Below, one piece after another: positions 11,581 to 23,290 of a stretch of DNA of 64,000 nucleotides. The notes below the pieces were generated by a model that was not told the DNA's origin, did not search any database, and saw nothing but the letters and a program-made list of their open reading frames with translations. Where the stretch lies: positions 38,386,171 through 38,450,170 of the forward strand of contig NC_086383.1 of the NCBI RefSeq assembly GCF_036588685.1. The letters run 5' to 3'. Positions within the stretch are counted from its first letter, which is position 1, and every line of letters begins with the position of its first letter. This stretch comes from Mytilus trossulus (Eukaryota; Mollusca; Bivalvia; Mytilida; Mytilidae). A program made the position numbers and the translations under genes.

Positions 11581-13368
11581 TGGCTCACCTGGCCCAAAGG
11601 TCCAAGTGAGCTTTTCTCATCACTTTGCGTCCAGCGTCCGTCGTCGTCCGTCGTCGTTAACTTTTACAAAAATCTTCTCCTCTAAAACTACTAGGCCAAA
11701 CTTAACCAAACTTGGCCACAATCATCATTAGGGTATCTATTTTAAAAAATTGTGTCCGGTGACCCGGTCAACCAACCAAGATAGCCGCCATGGCTAAAAA
11801 TAGAACATAGGGGTAAAATGCAGTTTTTGGCTTATAACTCAAAAACCAAAGCATTTAGAGCAAATCTGACATGGGTTAAATTGTTCACCATGTCAAGATC
11901 TATCTACCCTGAAAATTTCAGATGAATCGAACAACCGGTTGTTGGGTTGCTGCCCCTGAATTGGTAATTTTAAGGAAATTTTGCTGTTTTTGGTTATTAT
12001 CTTGAATAATATTATAGATAGAGATAAACTGTAAACAGCAATAATGTTCAGCAAAGTAAGATTTACAAATAAGTTAACACAATCAAAATGGTCAGTTGAC
12101 CCCTTTAGGAGTTATTGCCCTTTATAGTCAATGTTTAACCATTTTTCGTAAATCTTAGTTATCTTTTACAAAAATCTTCTCCTCTGAAACTACTGGGCCA
12201 AATTAAACAAAACTTGGCCTCAATCATCATTGGGGTAGTGAGTTAAAATTGTGTCAGTTGATCCGGTCAACCGACCAAGATGGCCGCTATGGCTAAAAAT
12301 AGAACATTGGGGTAAAATGCAGTTTTTGGCTTATAACTCAAAAACCAAAGCATTTAGAGCAAATCTGACATGGAGTTAATTTGTTTATCAAGTCAAGATC
12401 TATCTACCCAGTCATTTTTAGATGAATTGGACACCCCGTTGTTGGGTTGCTGCCCCTGAATTCGTAATTTTAAGGAAATTTTGCTGTTTTTGGTTATTAT
12501 CTTGAATTATATTATAGATAGAGATAAACAGTAAACAGCAATAATGTTCAGCAAATTACGATTTACAAATAAGTCAACACGACCAAAAAGGTCAGTTGAC
12601 CCCTTTAGGAGTTATTGCTTTTTATAGTTAATTTTTAACCATTTTTCGTAAATCTTAGTAATCTTTTACAAAAATCTTCTCCTCTGAAATTAGGTGGCCA
12701 ACTTTAACTAAACTTGGCCACAATCATCATTGGGGTATCTTGTTTAAAAATTGTGTCCATTGACTTGATCAACTATTCAAGATGGCCGCCATGGCTAGAA
12801 ATATAACATAGGGGTAAAATGCAGTTTTTGGCTTTTAAATCAAAAACTAAAGCATCAAGAGCAAATCTGAAACGGGTTATATTGTTTATCAGGTGTAGAT
12901 CTATCTGCCCTGAAAATTTCAGATGAATCGAAACAAACCGTTGTTGGGTTGCTGCCCCTGAATTGGTAATTTTAAAGAAATTTTGCTGTTTTTGGTTATT
13001 ATCTTGAATAATATTATAGATAGAGATCAACAGTTAACAGCAATAATGTTTAGCAAAGTAAGATTTACAAATAAGTCAACACGACCGATATGGTCAGTTG
13101 ACCCCTCTAGGAGTTACTGCCCTTTATAGTCAATTTTCAACATTTTTCATAAATTGTAGATTTTTCGAAAATATTTTCCACTGTTATTAATGGGCCAAGT
13201 TCATTATATATAGAGATAATTGTATAGCAACAAGAATTTTAAGTAAAGTAAGATCTACAAACACATCACCATCATCAAAACACAATTTTGTTATGAGTTT
13301 ATCTGTGTCCATTGTTTAATATGCACATAGACCAAGGTGAGCGACACAGGCTCTTGAGAGCCTCCAGT
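11581..13368. mobile_element. R7: about 1.8-kb element with 500-bp central tandem repeats
   Basis: The block starting CTTTTACAAAAATCTTCTCC recurs at 11661, 12163 and 12663, with a decayed fourth start near 13163, giving a period of 500-502 bp. Each unit holds the same internal landmarks (AAAATGCAGTTTTTGGCTT, GTTGTTGGGTTGCTGCCCC, TTTAGGAGTTATTGCCC), so these are real tandem copies, roughly 3.2 units. The outer ends differ from the units: the left has GGCTCACCTGGCCCAAAGG, the right has CCAAGGTGAGCGACACAGG, a short inverted pair, followed by a perfect hairpin (AGGCTCT TG AGAGCCT). A defined 5' end, central tandem array and 3' hairpin resemble non-autonomous Helitron-like or MITE-like elements known in bivalves. 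The exact class is inference. Confidence 0.7.
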
Positions 13369-13803
13369 TTTACATGTTCTTAAAATGCACACTCTTTATA
13401 CAATCAATCTTTACTTATAGTTATATTAGTCTAATGAATATGTCTCAAATATGTTCGATATAGAACTTACGCGTAAATATCAAGCCAGGGGACACCACTC
13501 GTCAGTCTAAGATCGTCTGCTAGTAAGTAAGTTTTTACAACACCCGTTGTAATAATGTAAAGGTCATGTGAATAGTCATGCATATCTTCAGCATACATTT
13601 ATCAGAAGAAAACTTATATTGATATAAGAGCCTAGCAAATCAACATAAATTGCATTGCAGATTTAAAATCAAAATACTTTGTTGGGTGTCTACTATGTGA
13701 ATGACTTGTAATGTTCTACATGTTCTAACATTTGGCTAATATTTATATTTACTTTTTCACCAGTTTAAGCATAACATTGGTTTTTTTTATTACAGCAAAT
13801 GCA
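13369..13803. other. Upstream flank of the four-transmembrane gene
   Basis: Non-coding. A polypyrimidine tract and ATTACAG acceptor end at 13795, eight bases before the start codon. At least one 5' UTR exon therefore lies further upstream, but I could not place it. Confidence 0.4.
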
Positions 13804-16800
13804 ATGTATCAACCTCCAGGCTCACAGGGAGAGTACAAGACACCTAACAGAGGTACGCATGAGTAAACTATCATTCAATTTCAGGGGGAGATATTTTTTT
13901 TTAGCTGATTCAAAATCGATTTGTTTTGTTTCTGTTTTTTGTTTGTTTGCAAGCTTAAAGGCCTTTCCATAACCTCCAATATTCGGCACATTCATTCAGT
14001 GTCCATACCACTTGACTCTTTCGCTATATTTGTTTACGTGCTATACCCGCATTTGTTTGTCCTTTTGCTATAGATTTTCTTTCAACTTCCACATAGTTCA
14101 ATAACTCGATGATCAATAGATCTACGGTGGACTGGGGAAAAGAAAAAATAGTAACTCTTGGTTCTCTTACAAATACATGTAGCAGTAAAATAATTGTCGA
14201 AGATAAATTACCGTTTGGTTGTGCGTGATATTAAAATTCGCACCCACGTCCAGTCAGAATGGTGATGTCAAATTCTATGCAAGACTCTCCTTACTTTAAA
14301 AATCCTAGCAAAAATTTTCTGTATATTTTTGGCTCATTAATCTAGTTGCACCTGTTTAAAGGTACAAGTCTTGTATTACAACTCCAGTTGCAGGTAAAAA
14401 CATGGAAGGAAATTAAAAAGTCCATTTTTTACTAATTTTGTTTATTGATGCCATTTAGGCGTGAGAGATGAACAAGAACGCTGCCACGCGTCCATTCAGT
14501 GCGAGGACGTCAAATTCGAAATTTCGTGTAGAGAGATTGTCATGCTCTACACAAGCAAAATTTGTTCACATGAATTTCACATGAATCTCACATGAAATTT
14601 ATAAAAACTGATTTCATGTAAGTTTCACGTATAAGACCGTTTGAGATTAAATTCACGTGAAATTGATGTGAGTGAAATTTGCCTGTGTATGCACGTTAAT
14701 ATCCCTTGCAGAACCACTTTGCGGGGTCTGTATATGGCATGTTGCAAGTCAGAATATTTTTTTATTTGGATTCTTACTGTTTAACAGTATATGCTGAATC
14801 GAAACATATGATATAGATTTTTAAAAATCTTACATTTTTTGGGGAATATCAATCCAGGAAAGTGTGTCTTCCTTTTGAAGCCGGAAATGCATAAATTTCT
14901 TTCACACTAAATAATGTCATATGATAAATCGGTATTATGTAATCTAACTCAAAGTAGGAGAGGTATTTAAAAGATGTAAGACTTCTTTGAGATGGAGAAC
15001 AACACCAAAAACGTACATGTAGTTCTTTCGCTTTTTTAAAATGAGTTGTTGACCATTTGACGATAACTTGTCATTTAAACAAGTGTTACATATTTAATTG
15101 ATTGCCATAAAAGATATACAACATGTATAATAATAACACATACACCAATCAATATCTAGACATAATCGGGGCCTTTTATAGCTGACTATGTGGTTTGGGC
15201 TTTGCTCATTGTTGAAGGCCGTACGGTTACCTATAGTTGTTAATGTTTGTGTCATTTTGGTTTATTGTGAATAGTTGTCTCATTGGCAATAATACCACAT
15301 CTTTTTTTTTTTTATAATACTGACTTATGAGACACTGTCATTGAAGGATACCCTATATCTTTTGTTTTGTATTTCTAGGTACGAACACTATAAGCCACTA
15401 TAAAAAAAAATCCATTAAAAACCATCATGATGCTAAACACGTACTTTCTTATTTTGATACTTAGTTAATTTTGTAAGCGCAGTCTGAGTATGGCTTGTCT
15501 ATTATTTTTATCAATGGTTACCGAATGTGTTATCACATTAGCAACACGACGGGTGTCACATGTGGAGCAGGATCTGCTTACCCTTCCGATGCACCTGAAA
15601 TCACCCCTAGTTTTTGGTGGGGTTCGTGTTGTTTATTCTTTAGTTTTCTATGTTGTATCATGTGTACTATTGTTTGTCTGTTTGTGTTTTTTTTATTTTT
15701 AGCCATGGCGTTGTCAGTTTGTTTTGGATGTATGAGTTGACTGTCCCTTTGGTATCTTTCGTCCCTCTTTTGCAACGTGCTATATAATAAATTTACTTGC
15801 AACACTGATATAATTTCGTGCATCCGAAGAGATATTCCGGCTTTATTGTTTATAGAGATATCTCACGGATTAAAAGGTTTTAACGCCAGGAATGTATTTA
15901 TACATATACATGTTTGGGAATATATGACTAAAAGTGACCTTAAATGATAGTAATCAAATTTATCTCAGATCACCTTTGTCAATTAAACTCACCATATATA
16001 CCAGGATGGAAATTTTATAATTATATTAATATGCAAAATTTAGACCTGGTATCTATGATGAGTTTATTTATAAAGTAAGAAATGTTTATGCAGTTGAAAC
16101 GTTTGACTTTTCAAAATCAACAACGGGCTGTTTTGAAATAGATGTTAGTCATCACAATCTACGTACAGACTAATGAACTTATAATACGCTTGGACGACTA
16201 ACGATCTACAAGCAGTGGTTATCTACCAGTGCTGGTATAATTATAATAGCATTTCTCAATTTAGGATTTTTTTTAAATTTTGAACTGGTTCGATGAAACA
16301 AAAAGAAACAGTTGAGTGTTCTTAATGTAATTTTCAATACCTCATGAGTTATTGCTTGTATTCAGTCAGAGGATATTATTTGTTATTTTCAGGTTTACGA
16401 CGTGAAGCCTTCCGCTCGCACTTTTTACTGTTTATTGTTGACACTATTATAATGACTGGACTTCTTGTCTGCGGAATAATCGGAGTAATCTGGATGAACG
16501 GAGAGTTATATTCCACACCTCCTTTCTATGTGGCATCTTTTGTAGCTGCAACAGTTGTGAGTTTTAAAAAAAATCATCACACACGTGTTAATTTTAAAAA
16601 TATTTCGGGACTTCATAATAACTAATAACATATGAAGAATTATCCGAAATGTATTACCTACACATGTTTAAATTAATTCTGAAAGCAGGGAAACTCATAA
16701 GACAATTACAATCAAAACCAAGGAGTAAACAAAGACTCACAAAACCAAAGACATTTACATCAACAGTTATAATAAATAATTTAGAAACAACACGAACTCC

Positions 16801-19152
16801 ACTAAAAACCGAGAGTGAAACCAGGTGCTCCGGAAAGGGTAAGCATTTCCAGCACCGTATACAGCACCCGTCCTGTTATTTCTTAAATTGTTCAGTCCGG
16901 TAATGATGGAAGGCTATTATGACTGAGGAAGAATATCAGATATGATTTCTGACACACTTTTGTCATCATGGCCAATCATCTCATAATGACGACCGTACAA
17001 TTTCTTGAATGATGACCTTAATTTGATTGATTCATAGCCCTGTCTTAGCAATTGTTGAGAAAGCAGTATTCCATAAATTTGTTGTTTGCTGTTATGTTGT
17101 CAACATTAGCATTATATTTTAAATCGTCATAATTTCATGTATCGGAATATTTTTAGCTGGCAAACATTAATGTGCCATACATTGGTGACCAAACTCAAAT
17201 TCTGAATCCTTCAAAAGACCGCCTTTATAGCATGTATGAGTATCTATGTATCGCTTTAACAACAAGTCACCTCGATGCTGATAACGCATATACATGTACA
17301 GGAAAAGTTATCAATAATTGTTTTGTATTATATTTTGTTTTGATCTCCTTGTGGCTTTCCATGCAAAGTATCAATGTCATATAAGATTTAAAATTCGATA
17401 TCTCGATAATTTTTCAACAATTCTGGATTTGTAAGTCTTTATGATTTTTAATATTATATCATTTATATGTTTTTAAGTATGACGTTTATTTTCAATGAAC
17501 TAGTACACATTTTTGTTTAGGGGCCAACATAAGTCCATCCCAAGATGGGAGATTTACTCGTTTTGTTGAAGACCCGTTGGTGGCCTTCGGCTGCTATCTG
17601 TTTTTTGGTCATGATGTTATCTTTCACACATTCCCCGTTTTCAGTTATAATTTTATTTGGTATTTCGGACAATCTCATGATGTTCTACACAAAATGATTT
17701 TGAACACATTTTTTTTTTATATTTGTCTGTATAGGTAATGGCCAAAGCAACTGTTGGTGGATGTTTCTCTGTCCAAGGTCTGTTTGTGAAGGAGAAGCCA
17801 GATGAACCGGAAACAGCATTAGTAAGTTAATTTTCTGTATGACTATATTTAATGTTCGCTTAGTTCTTCTGATAGCCATTTCTCTCGTCTATTGTATGGA
17901 AACTACAGTTCAAAGAGAACCCGGTTACACATTGTTTCTGTTACAACACTTAATAAATAGATGAAATAATCATTTTAAATCATCATTTTTCTATCTATTG
18001 CGCAATTTATTTATCAGATACACATTGTTTAATATTTTGATAAGAAGTCAAATGGCACCATGATCTATACATAGCAAAGGTCCCTACTGAATCCGGTTTT
18101 ATTGTCTTCCTAGTGCCAGACGTCTACCCAGTGCCAGACCCTCATGGGTAGTCATGGTCGTTAAAATAAGTCGCCGTACGGTCTTTCGATCTTGAACTTA
18201 CAAGAACAGTATGAGGTCAGATTTTTCTCTTTCAAGAAAACCTTATACGACTGCGATTCGAAAGGCTGTCATTTTCGGTTCGGTTTTGCCTCGGGCGTTT
18301 AGTAATTAATATACAATTGAAACTGACTGCAGACAAAACAATTAGAAAAATGAGACCAAAACAACATGAACTCGTTTATCATTAATTTGGGAATGAACTC
18401 TTAATTTTATATTTAAACTTATCGTAAACTAGACATGAAATAAAGAAAGTTGTGTCTGAGTATCATGAAAGCAAGATTTGTGCTGATAATTTACACTAAA
18501 TGATATATTTCGAACGTAGCCATTCAAATTATACATGTATATGTAATCGAAGCATAATTATTGCCCTTAAACCCGTAGTTATCATATTTATAATCGCCAG
18601 CCATGCATTTTATTCTACGTAATCTTGTTGTCCATAAATCATGAGCATGCATCAAACATATATTCAACTTTTAATATTTGTAAATTTGTTGTTTTAAAAA
18701 AAAAAGCACGCATTTAGCTTGAGTAACATAATATAATCGATTAAACAGTGCTCACATACACTAGCTCAGCATACTAAACAAATATGTCTTTTCCTTTGCA
18801 GGTAATACTCCACCTGATTCTATCAGTTATATCAATGCTTGGATATTTTGTTGCAATTGTTGTATTTGGCGCTTCGAGGGTTCTCGAATCATGCGCAAGT
18901 TCTAATGACACACCCGGATGTTCCAATCATGCACAAGTATACAAAGCATTAGGAGCGATAACTCTTGTATTAATTTTAATAAGCATTGCTTTAACATGCT
19001 TTGGAATTTATCTATTTGTTCGATTTGGAAAAGAATTTGGTGTTTCGCCGTACAAGAAGTCTAAATGGCGGAAGGATCCACCGAGATCTGTTTCTAAAAC
19101 TATAAGCGTGCATCACAATGAAGTACATGATGACATGAAAGATTTCGTGTAG
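13804..19152 (+). CDS. Four-transmembrane protein, 216 residues, four coding exons
   Basis: Coding exons are 13804-13852, 16393-16556, 17735-17821 and 18802-19152. The exon junction phases are 1, 0 and 0, all with GT donors and AG acceptors. Joined, they give 216 residues. A second ATG at 13799 is out of frame and hits a stop in exon 2, which supports the start chosen. There is a short polar N-terminus (MYQPPGSQGEYKTP), then four hydrophobic segments at about residues 27-51, 60-83, 102-124 and 149-172. The loop between segments 3 and 4 carries Cys131 and Cys140, which could form a disulphide. The C-terminal tail of about 40 residues is basic then His/Asp-rich and probably cytosolic. The topology (tails inside, cysteines in the last outer loop) resembles MARVEL or MS4A-type tetraspan proteins, but I see no diagnostic family motif, so the function is unknown. 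Introns carry R2, R3 and R4 repeats. Confidence 0.8.
14555..14690. repeat. Clustered TTCACATGAA-type short repeats
   Basis: In the first intron of the four-transmembrane gene, TCACATGAA recurs about every 12 bp three times, then diverged and inverted forms (TTTCATGTAA, TTCACGTGAA) follow. CACGTG and CACATG E-box-like cores result, but no regulatory role is shown. Confidence 0.4.
15165..15312 (+). repeat. Dispersed repeat R3, copy 3
   Basis: Shares GGGGCCTTTTATAGCTGAC, GTTGAAGGCCGTACGGTTAC and GTTGTCTCATTGGCAAT with the copy at 5690. It lies in intron 1 of the four-transmembrane gene. Confidence 0.7.
15505..15775 (-). repeat. Repeat R4, partial copy (reverse)
   Basis: Reverse complement of the first third of the long R4 copy at 53095-53705. 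Shared blocks are CAAACTGACAACGCCATGGC, ACGAACCCCACCAAAAACTA and GGTAAGCAGATCCTGCTCC. Open frames at 15490-15740 on both strands are by-products of this repeat and are not genes. Confidence 0.65.
15985..16072. repeat. Imperfect inverted repeat
   Basis: AAACTCACCATATATACCAGG on the left pairs with CCTGGTATCTATGATGAGTTT on the right, about 40 bp apart, forming a potential hairpin. The same sequence motif appears as a single arm at about 45748. Confidence 0.5.
16676..16905 (+). repeat. Repeat R4, diverged copy
   Basis: Keeps ACACGAACTCCACTAAAAAC, GGTGCTCCGGAAAGGGTAAGC and GCACCCGTCCTGTTA from R4 with many differences. The open frame here (16649-16903) is repeat-derived. Confidence 0.55.
17500..17655 (-). 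repeat. Dispersed repeat R2, diverged copy (reverse)
   Basis: Reverse complement of R2 with several substitutions. GAAGACCCGTTGGTGGCCTTC and CACATTCCCCGTTTTC are recognisable. It lies in intron 2 of the four-transmembrane gene, just before exon 3. Confidence 0.6.
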
Positions 19153-19534
19153 AGTTTTTATAATTACTTATTAGTAATACATAAGTATACGGCCATTTAA
19201 TGCACATGATTTGATTTATATTTAATTTATAAAATTACATACATGTACACCTACAATGTTTTTTCTTGCATATCGATATTTAATATCATTGTCCTTTTTT
19301 GGATACATATTTCTCCAAGTTTTAAAGTTTTAAATAATTTCTTGGCTTTTAAGGATTTTTCCCTGGTGAAGATCAATTTAGAAAAGTGATTCGGAAGCTT
19401 CATGATGGATATTTTCATGTTTTCATGTTTTTAGCTAGATACAGAAATAGTGATATAAAAAATCGTAAACGCAAGATAAGAATCCGTATATAGAAATCAG
19501 TAGGACTTTTCCGTTCCCTTTACATTAATAACAT

Positions 19535-19945
19535 TGAGAATGAAAACGGGGAATGCGTCAAAGAGACAGTCGGACAAAAAAGAGGAGACAACATACCTAA
19601 CCAAGAATGGGTCTTCAACTAAGCGAACAAATTTCACATCCAGAGCCAGGCTTCAACTGACAAATACACATATTGTATACCTTCAGAGATAACGATGTGA
19701 TCCAAGGCTCCGTGTTGAAGACCGTTTTCCTTTAATGGTTTATTTAACAAATTGTGACTTGGATCATAGAGTTGTCTCATTGGCACTCATACCACATCTT
19801 CTTATATCTATCACACTTTCTACTAAATATATAAATGAATCAAAATTTAAAAACACATGCAAGGGCTTCCTGACTTGGAACAGGCGCATGAATGCGGGGG
19901 TTTAACTTGTTTTTGGTATCTCAACCCAACCCTATAACTCTAGTC
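19535..19945 (+). repeat. R2 copy interrupted by an R3 copy
   Basis: The R2 body begins at about 19535 (GAATGAAAACGGGGAATGCG) and its characteristic tail is at about 19860-19945 (CTGACTTGGAACAGGCGCATG, AATGCGGGGGTTTAAC). Between them, about 19695-19810, lies R3 sequence (AAGGCTCCGTGTTGAAGACC, GTTGTCTCATTGGCACTC). R3 therefore appears inserted in an older R2. Confidence 0.55.
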
Positions 19946-20384
19946 AATGTGGAATGAACAAGTACATGTGACAATACGCAATTTAAACTCAGTTCAAAAG
20001 AAGTCCGAGTTCGATAGTAGAGTAATATCCTACTTAAAACATGCATTTCCTTATGTAAAAAATGGTGTAACAAACCTGGTTTTATGGCTATCGCACGTGT
20101 ATGTCAGCTGCATGGCATTCCATAAATATTGACAACACCGTGTTAGAAAACGAATCGACAGAATAAAAGCAGCAGTATCACTGTGTAATAATCTTAACCA
20201 ACATGACATATAGAACTCTTTAGAAAAACCATTTAGGCACATATGAAAGACATGGTGACAAAACAGTTGACCATAGCACTTTGACACAATAGTTGGAAGC
20301 ATAAATACTTAGCTAACCCAAAAGGATGTTAATGAAAATCGGTAAAGGTAACAAATATACAAAGCCAACAAAAAGAAAAAATGA

Positions 20385-20635
20385 TGAGTTATTCAGTCCT
20401 TAGAATTCATTCTCGAAGACCATCAAGTAGTATCTCTGAGTCTGATACAGAATATTTACTAAAAAGGTTAAGGTATCTTTATATGCATTTTATCCATAAA
20501 AACGAGAGGTTCTTTGACGTAACCCTGGTTCATCAACTGTCTGGTAACGTTTTATAAAGTCTGAATAGTATTTACAAGCTATTGAATACAGATAGAGTTA
20601 GAATCATTGAAACCAGGTTCTAGAATATACAATAT
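20385..20635 (-). pseudogene. Decayed fragment of a reverse-transcriptase-type repeat
   Basis: Alignable by eye with 51090-51345: shared blocks include AAGACCATCAAGTAGTAT, GAGAGGTTCTTTGACGTA and CCTGGTTCATCAACTGTCT. The 51-kb copy encodes a recognisable reverse-transcriptase C-terminal tail on the minus strand. This copy is broken by stops and indels. Confidence 0.5.
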
Positions 20636-21215
20636 CATAAAGAAAAAAAGCCGTTCGAATTTCAACTTACCTGTTACAGTTGATTTAATTTCCAGAAGAC
20701 ATTTATAGCACTACATTATCGACAATATGAGTTTTAAGTAGATGATTTCATTGCTATGCGTTCTACATCATGATGTCTTTTTTATAGTCGAGTAATCCGG
20801 GCAGCGTTCATATTTTTCGTGAATTCTAAGAATGCTTATTAGATTGTTGTTGTTACTTTTTTTTTGTTATTATTTTTAAGATCTAAGTGAACGTGCTGGT
20901 TTAAATAAAGTCAAATTGTAAAGTGACACTAACCCAATAAAATTGATGGTCGGTTGGACTTTTTTATTGTGTAAATTTCAAGATTGTTATAGTTTAATCC
21001 GGATAGACTTGTATGATTCATTTAAAATCGCAATCATACTGATGAAGGATATAATTTTATGTTATTTATAAATAATTACTTTTTTTATAGTTTCAATTTG
21101 TTATTGGTGTTGTTTTGTGCACTTTAAGGCTTTTTAAATATATATCAGTGTATATATTGCAGGGTGAATGAAGAAAATGCAATCAATATAGTAAAACACA
21201 ATCTTATCTTGATAT
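20636..21215. other. Intergenic, possible non-coding exon edge
   Basis: A consensus donor (AACAG|GTAAGTTG, minus strand, around 20665-20675) occurs here without an open frame. It could belong to an untranslated exon or be chance. No other feature. Confidence 0.25.
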
Positions 21216-21219
21216 TCAC

Positions 21220-21563
21220 CTGATAGTGTTGGTATTTATCGGCTGCCATATGTCATCACTAGTTACATATCTGCGATTGAATGATATATTGGGAAACTCT
21301 GGAAGAGAGGTTACATGTAGGTTGTTGATTTCTTCTTTCAGATTATGATGTACCAAACTGTCCCACTGTCTTGTCTTATCTAGTTCTTGTCTTGTCTTGT
21401 CTAAATTCTGCCCAGCGTTTTGAAAAAGATGGTCTTTCACTAACTTCTTACTATGATATTGAACCTTACAATTTTCGCAATAATATTGCTCACAATCTAA
21501 GCAATATTGTGATCCAGTGGCACTCAAACAAATTTCACATGTTTTAGACGCAACCTGAGCCAT
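21220..21563 (-). CDS. B-box zinc-finger (TRIM-like) protein, first coding exon
   Basis: The exon runs from the ATG at 21563 to a donor at 21220 (ATCAG|GTGAAT), phase 2. The in-frame stop a few bases later is intronic under this model. Residues 9-45 form a B-box: Cys9, Cys12, Cys21, Cys24, Cys29, Cys32, His37 and His45 in the CX2C-X8-CX2C-X4-CX2C-X4-H-X7-H pattern. A short DKTRQ-repeat follows at about 54-66, then a sequence predicted polar with LKEEINNLHV. There is no RING before the box and no second B-box after it, unlike many bivalve TRIM relatives. Family members act as ubiquitin ligases or cytosolic scaffolds, but without a RING ligase activity is not indicated. I could not find the next exon downstream, so the gene may be partial or a pseudogene. 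Confidence 0.6.
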
Positions 21564-22439
21564 AATGTTTTGGACATAATCACAAGTATGACAGGTGATT
21601 ATAAAATATCAGATAACAAAAGGTTTTAAGTTAAAAATTCAGGACGGTAGATTACGACTTATCAGATATTTAATAATTTCATTATAGTTTTTAATTTAAA
21701 ATTAACTGTGTTGTTCGCACCAATCTAAAAAGAATACAGAAGTACAATGTATTGCAAAGAGAATATTACATATATTGACAGTTGTAATGGGAGTTGTCAT
21801 CTTATGAACAATAACATAATGTTTTATATAGTGAGTAACTTGTAAGCTACTAAACAATGTTTTTGACATAGAAACAATATCGCCAATATTTACAATGAGG
21901 GAGAATAAAAACAAAATGTTACGACAAAATATGATTTCAATTTCCCAATTGTGAACTTTCCATTTTAGCGTAGCATTATTTCAACAGAGCCTGCATTTGG
22001 AGTATTCTTCATTCATTTAATACGCCATTCCAGGGAACCAATGGGCTAAATGTTTTAAGACATCAACATCGATGAAACCAGAGGATTTCAAAAATCTGAT
22101 GAAAATTCCAAAACATAACTACCAAACATCCGAAAGTACTTCGGATAACGACATATGTGACAAAGCATACATAGTATGAATAAATGGTATGAGTCAAACA
22201 ACAATAACATATCACCCAAATTAAAATATACGTCTACAGGACAACTACAAATGTATAGATCTTACTACAGAATATTTAATCTACAGATATTGTAAGATAC
22301 GAATACAAGTAAATCGTTTTACTAAAATCAATCTATTGTAATCAAGCAGGAATTCAAAATCACGAAATGATATGTTCAAGTCAAAAGTATAGATAGAGGA
22401 GATAAATAATACCTTCCGGTCGTGCTGCATTCAAATTTG
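21564..22439. other. Intergenic, nothing firm
   Basis: Around 22070-22140 the phrase AAACCAGAGGATTTCAAAAAT resembles one end of R6, suggesting a decayed fragment. The minus-strand frame at 21702-21914 has no support. Confidence 0.35.
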
Positions 22440-22565
22440 TTATACGTTGATGAAGCTTTTTCTCTTATAGTTGATGTGTTTCCCTCGGTTTGAGTTTTCT
22501 TTTCTTTTAATCGATTTATGACTTTTGAACAGCGGTATACTACTGTTGCCTTTATTTACATTCAC
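22440..22565 (+). repeat. Dispersed repeat R1, copy 3
   Basis: Shares GAACAGCGGTATACTACTGTT and a CCCTCGGTTTGAGTTTTC block with copies at 105 and 10503. Confidence 0.6.
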
Positions 22566-22662
22566 TGTGTGAACATACATTCACATTATGGAGACTGAAT
22601 ATAAGAACTCAAATTGACAAAAAAGTATGTACGCGATCCTGTATAATATAGGACACGTGAAG

Positions 22663-23290
22663 GAAGAACCAACCGTTCAGCCACCCTCCGACAGTCCGTT
22701 CCAACCGGCCAACTACCCTCCGACAGGCATTACCAACCAGCCAACTACCCTTCAATAGGTCATTCAAATCGGCCAACTACCCTACTACAGGCAGTACGTA
22801 TACCAACCAGCCAACTACTCTCCGAAAGTCAGTACCGACCGGGCTTCTACCCTCCGACAGACAGTACCAGCCAGCAAACTACCCTCCGACAGTCGGTACC
22901 AACCAGTCAACTACTCTCCAACAGGCAGTACCAACCAGCCAAGTATCTCCAATAGGTCGTTCTAACCGGCCAACTACCCTCCGACAGGCAGTACCAACCA
23001 GCTAAGTATTTCCAATAGATCGTTCCAACCGGCCAACTACCCTCCGACAGGCAGTACCAACCAGCCAACAACCCTCCAATTGGTCTTTCCAACCGGCAAA
23101 ATACCCTCAGACAGGCAGTACCAATCAGCCAACTACTCTCCAATAGGCCGTTCCAACCGGCCGACTATCCTCCGACAGTCAGTACCAATCAGCAAACTAC
23201 CCTCCGACAGGCCGTTCCCACTGGCAAACTACCCCTACAGGCCGTACCAACCGGACAACTACCCTCCGGCAGGCAGTACCAACTGGTCAA
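22663..23290. repeat. 32-bp minisatellite, about 20 units
   Basis: Units of the type CCAACCAGCCAACTACCCTCC followed by GACAGGCAGTA repeat with a period near 32 bp. Two main variants alternate, one with GACAGGCAGTACCAACCAG and one with AATAGGTCGTTCCAACCGG. The period is not a multiple of three, so the Pro/Tyr-rich open frames on both strands (22907-23143, 23080-23319) are by-products. Confidence 0.85.

Noticed and set aside
15490..15823. Three overlapping small frames, one with hydrophobic Val/Leu/Cys stretches
   Set aside because: All lie in a reverse partial copy of repeat R4 that recurs elsewhere without a conserved frame.
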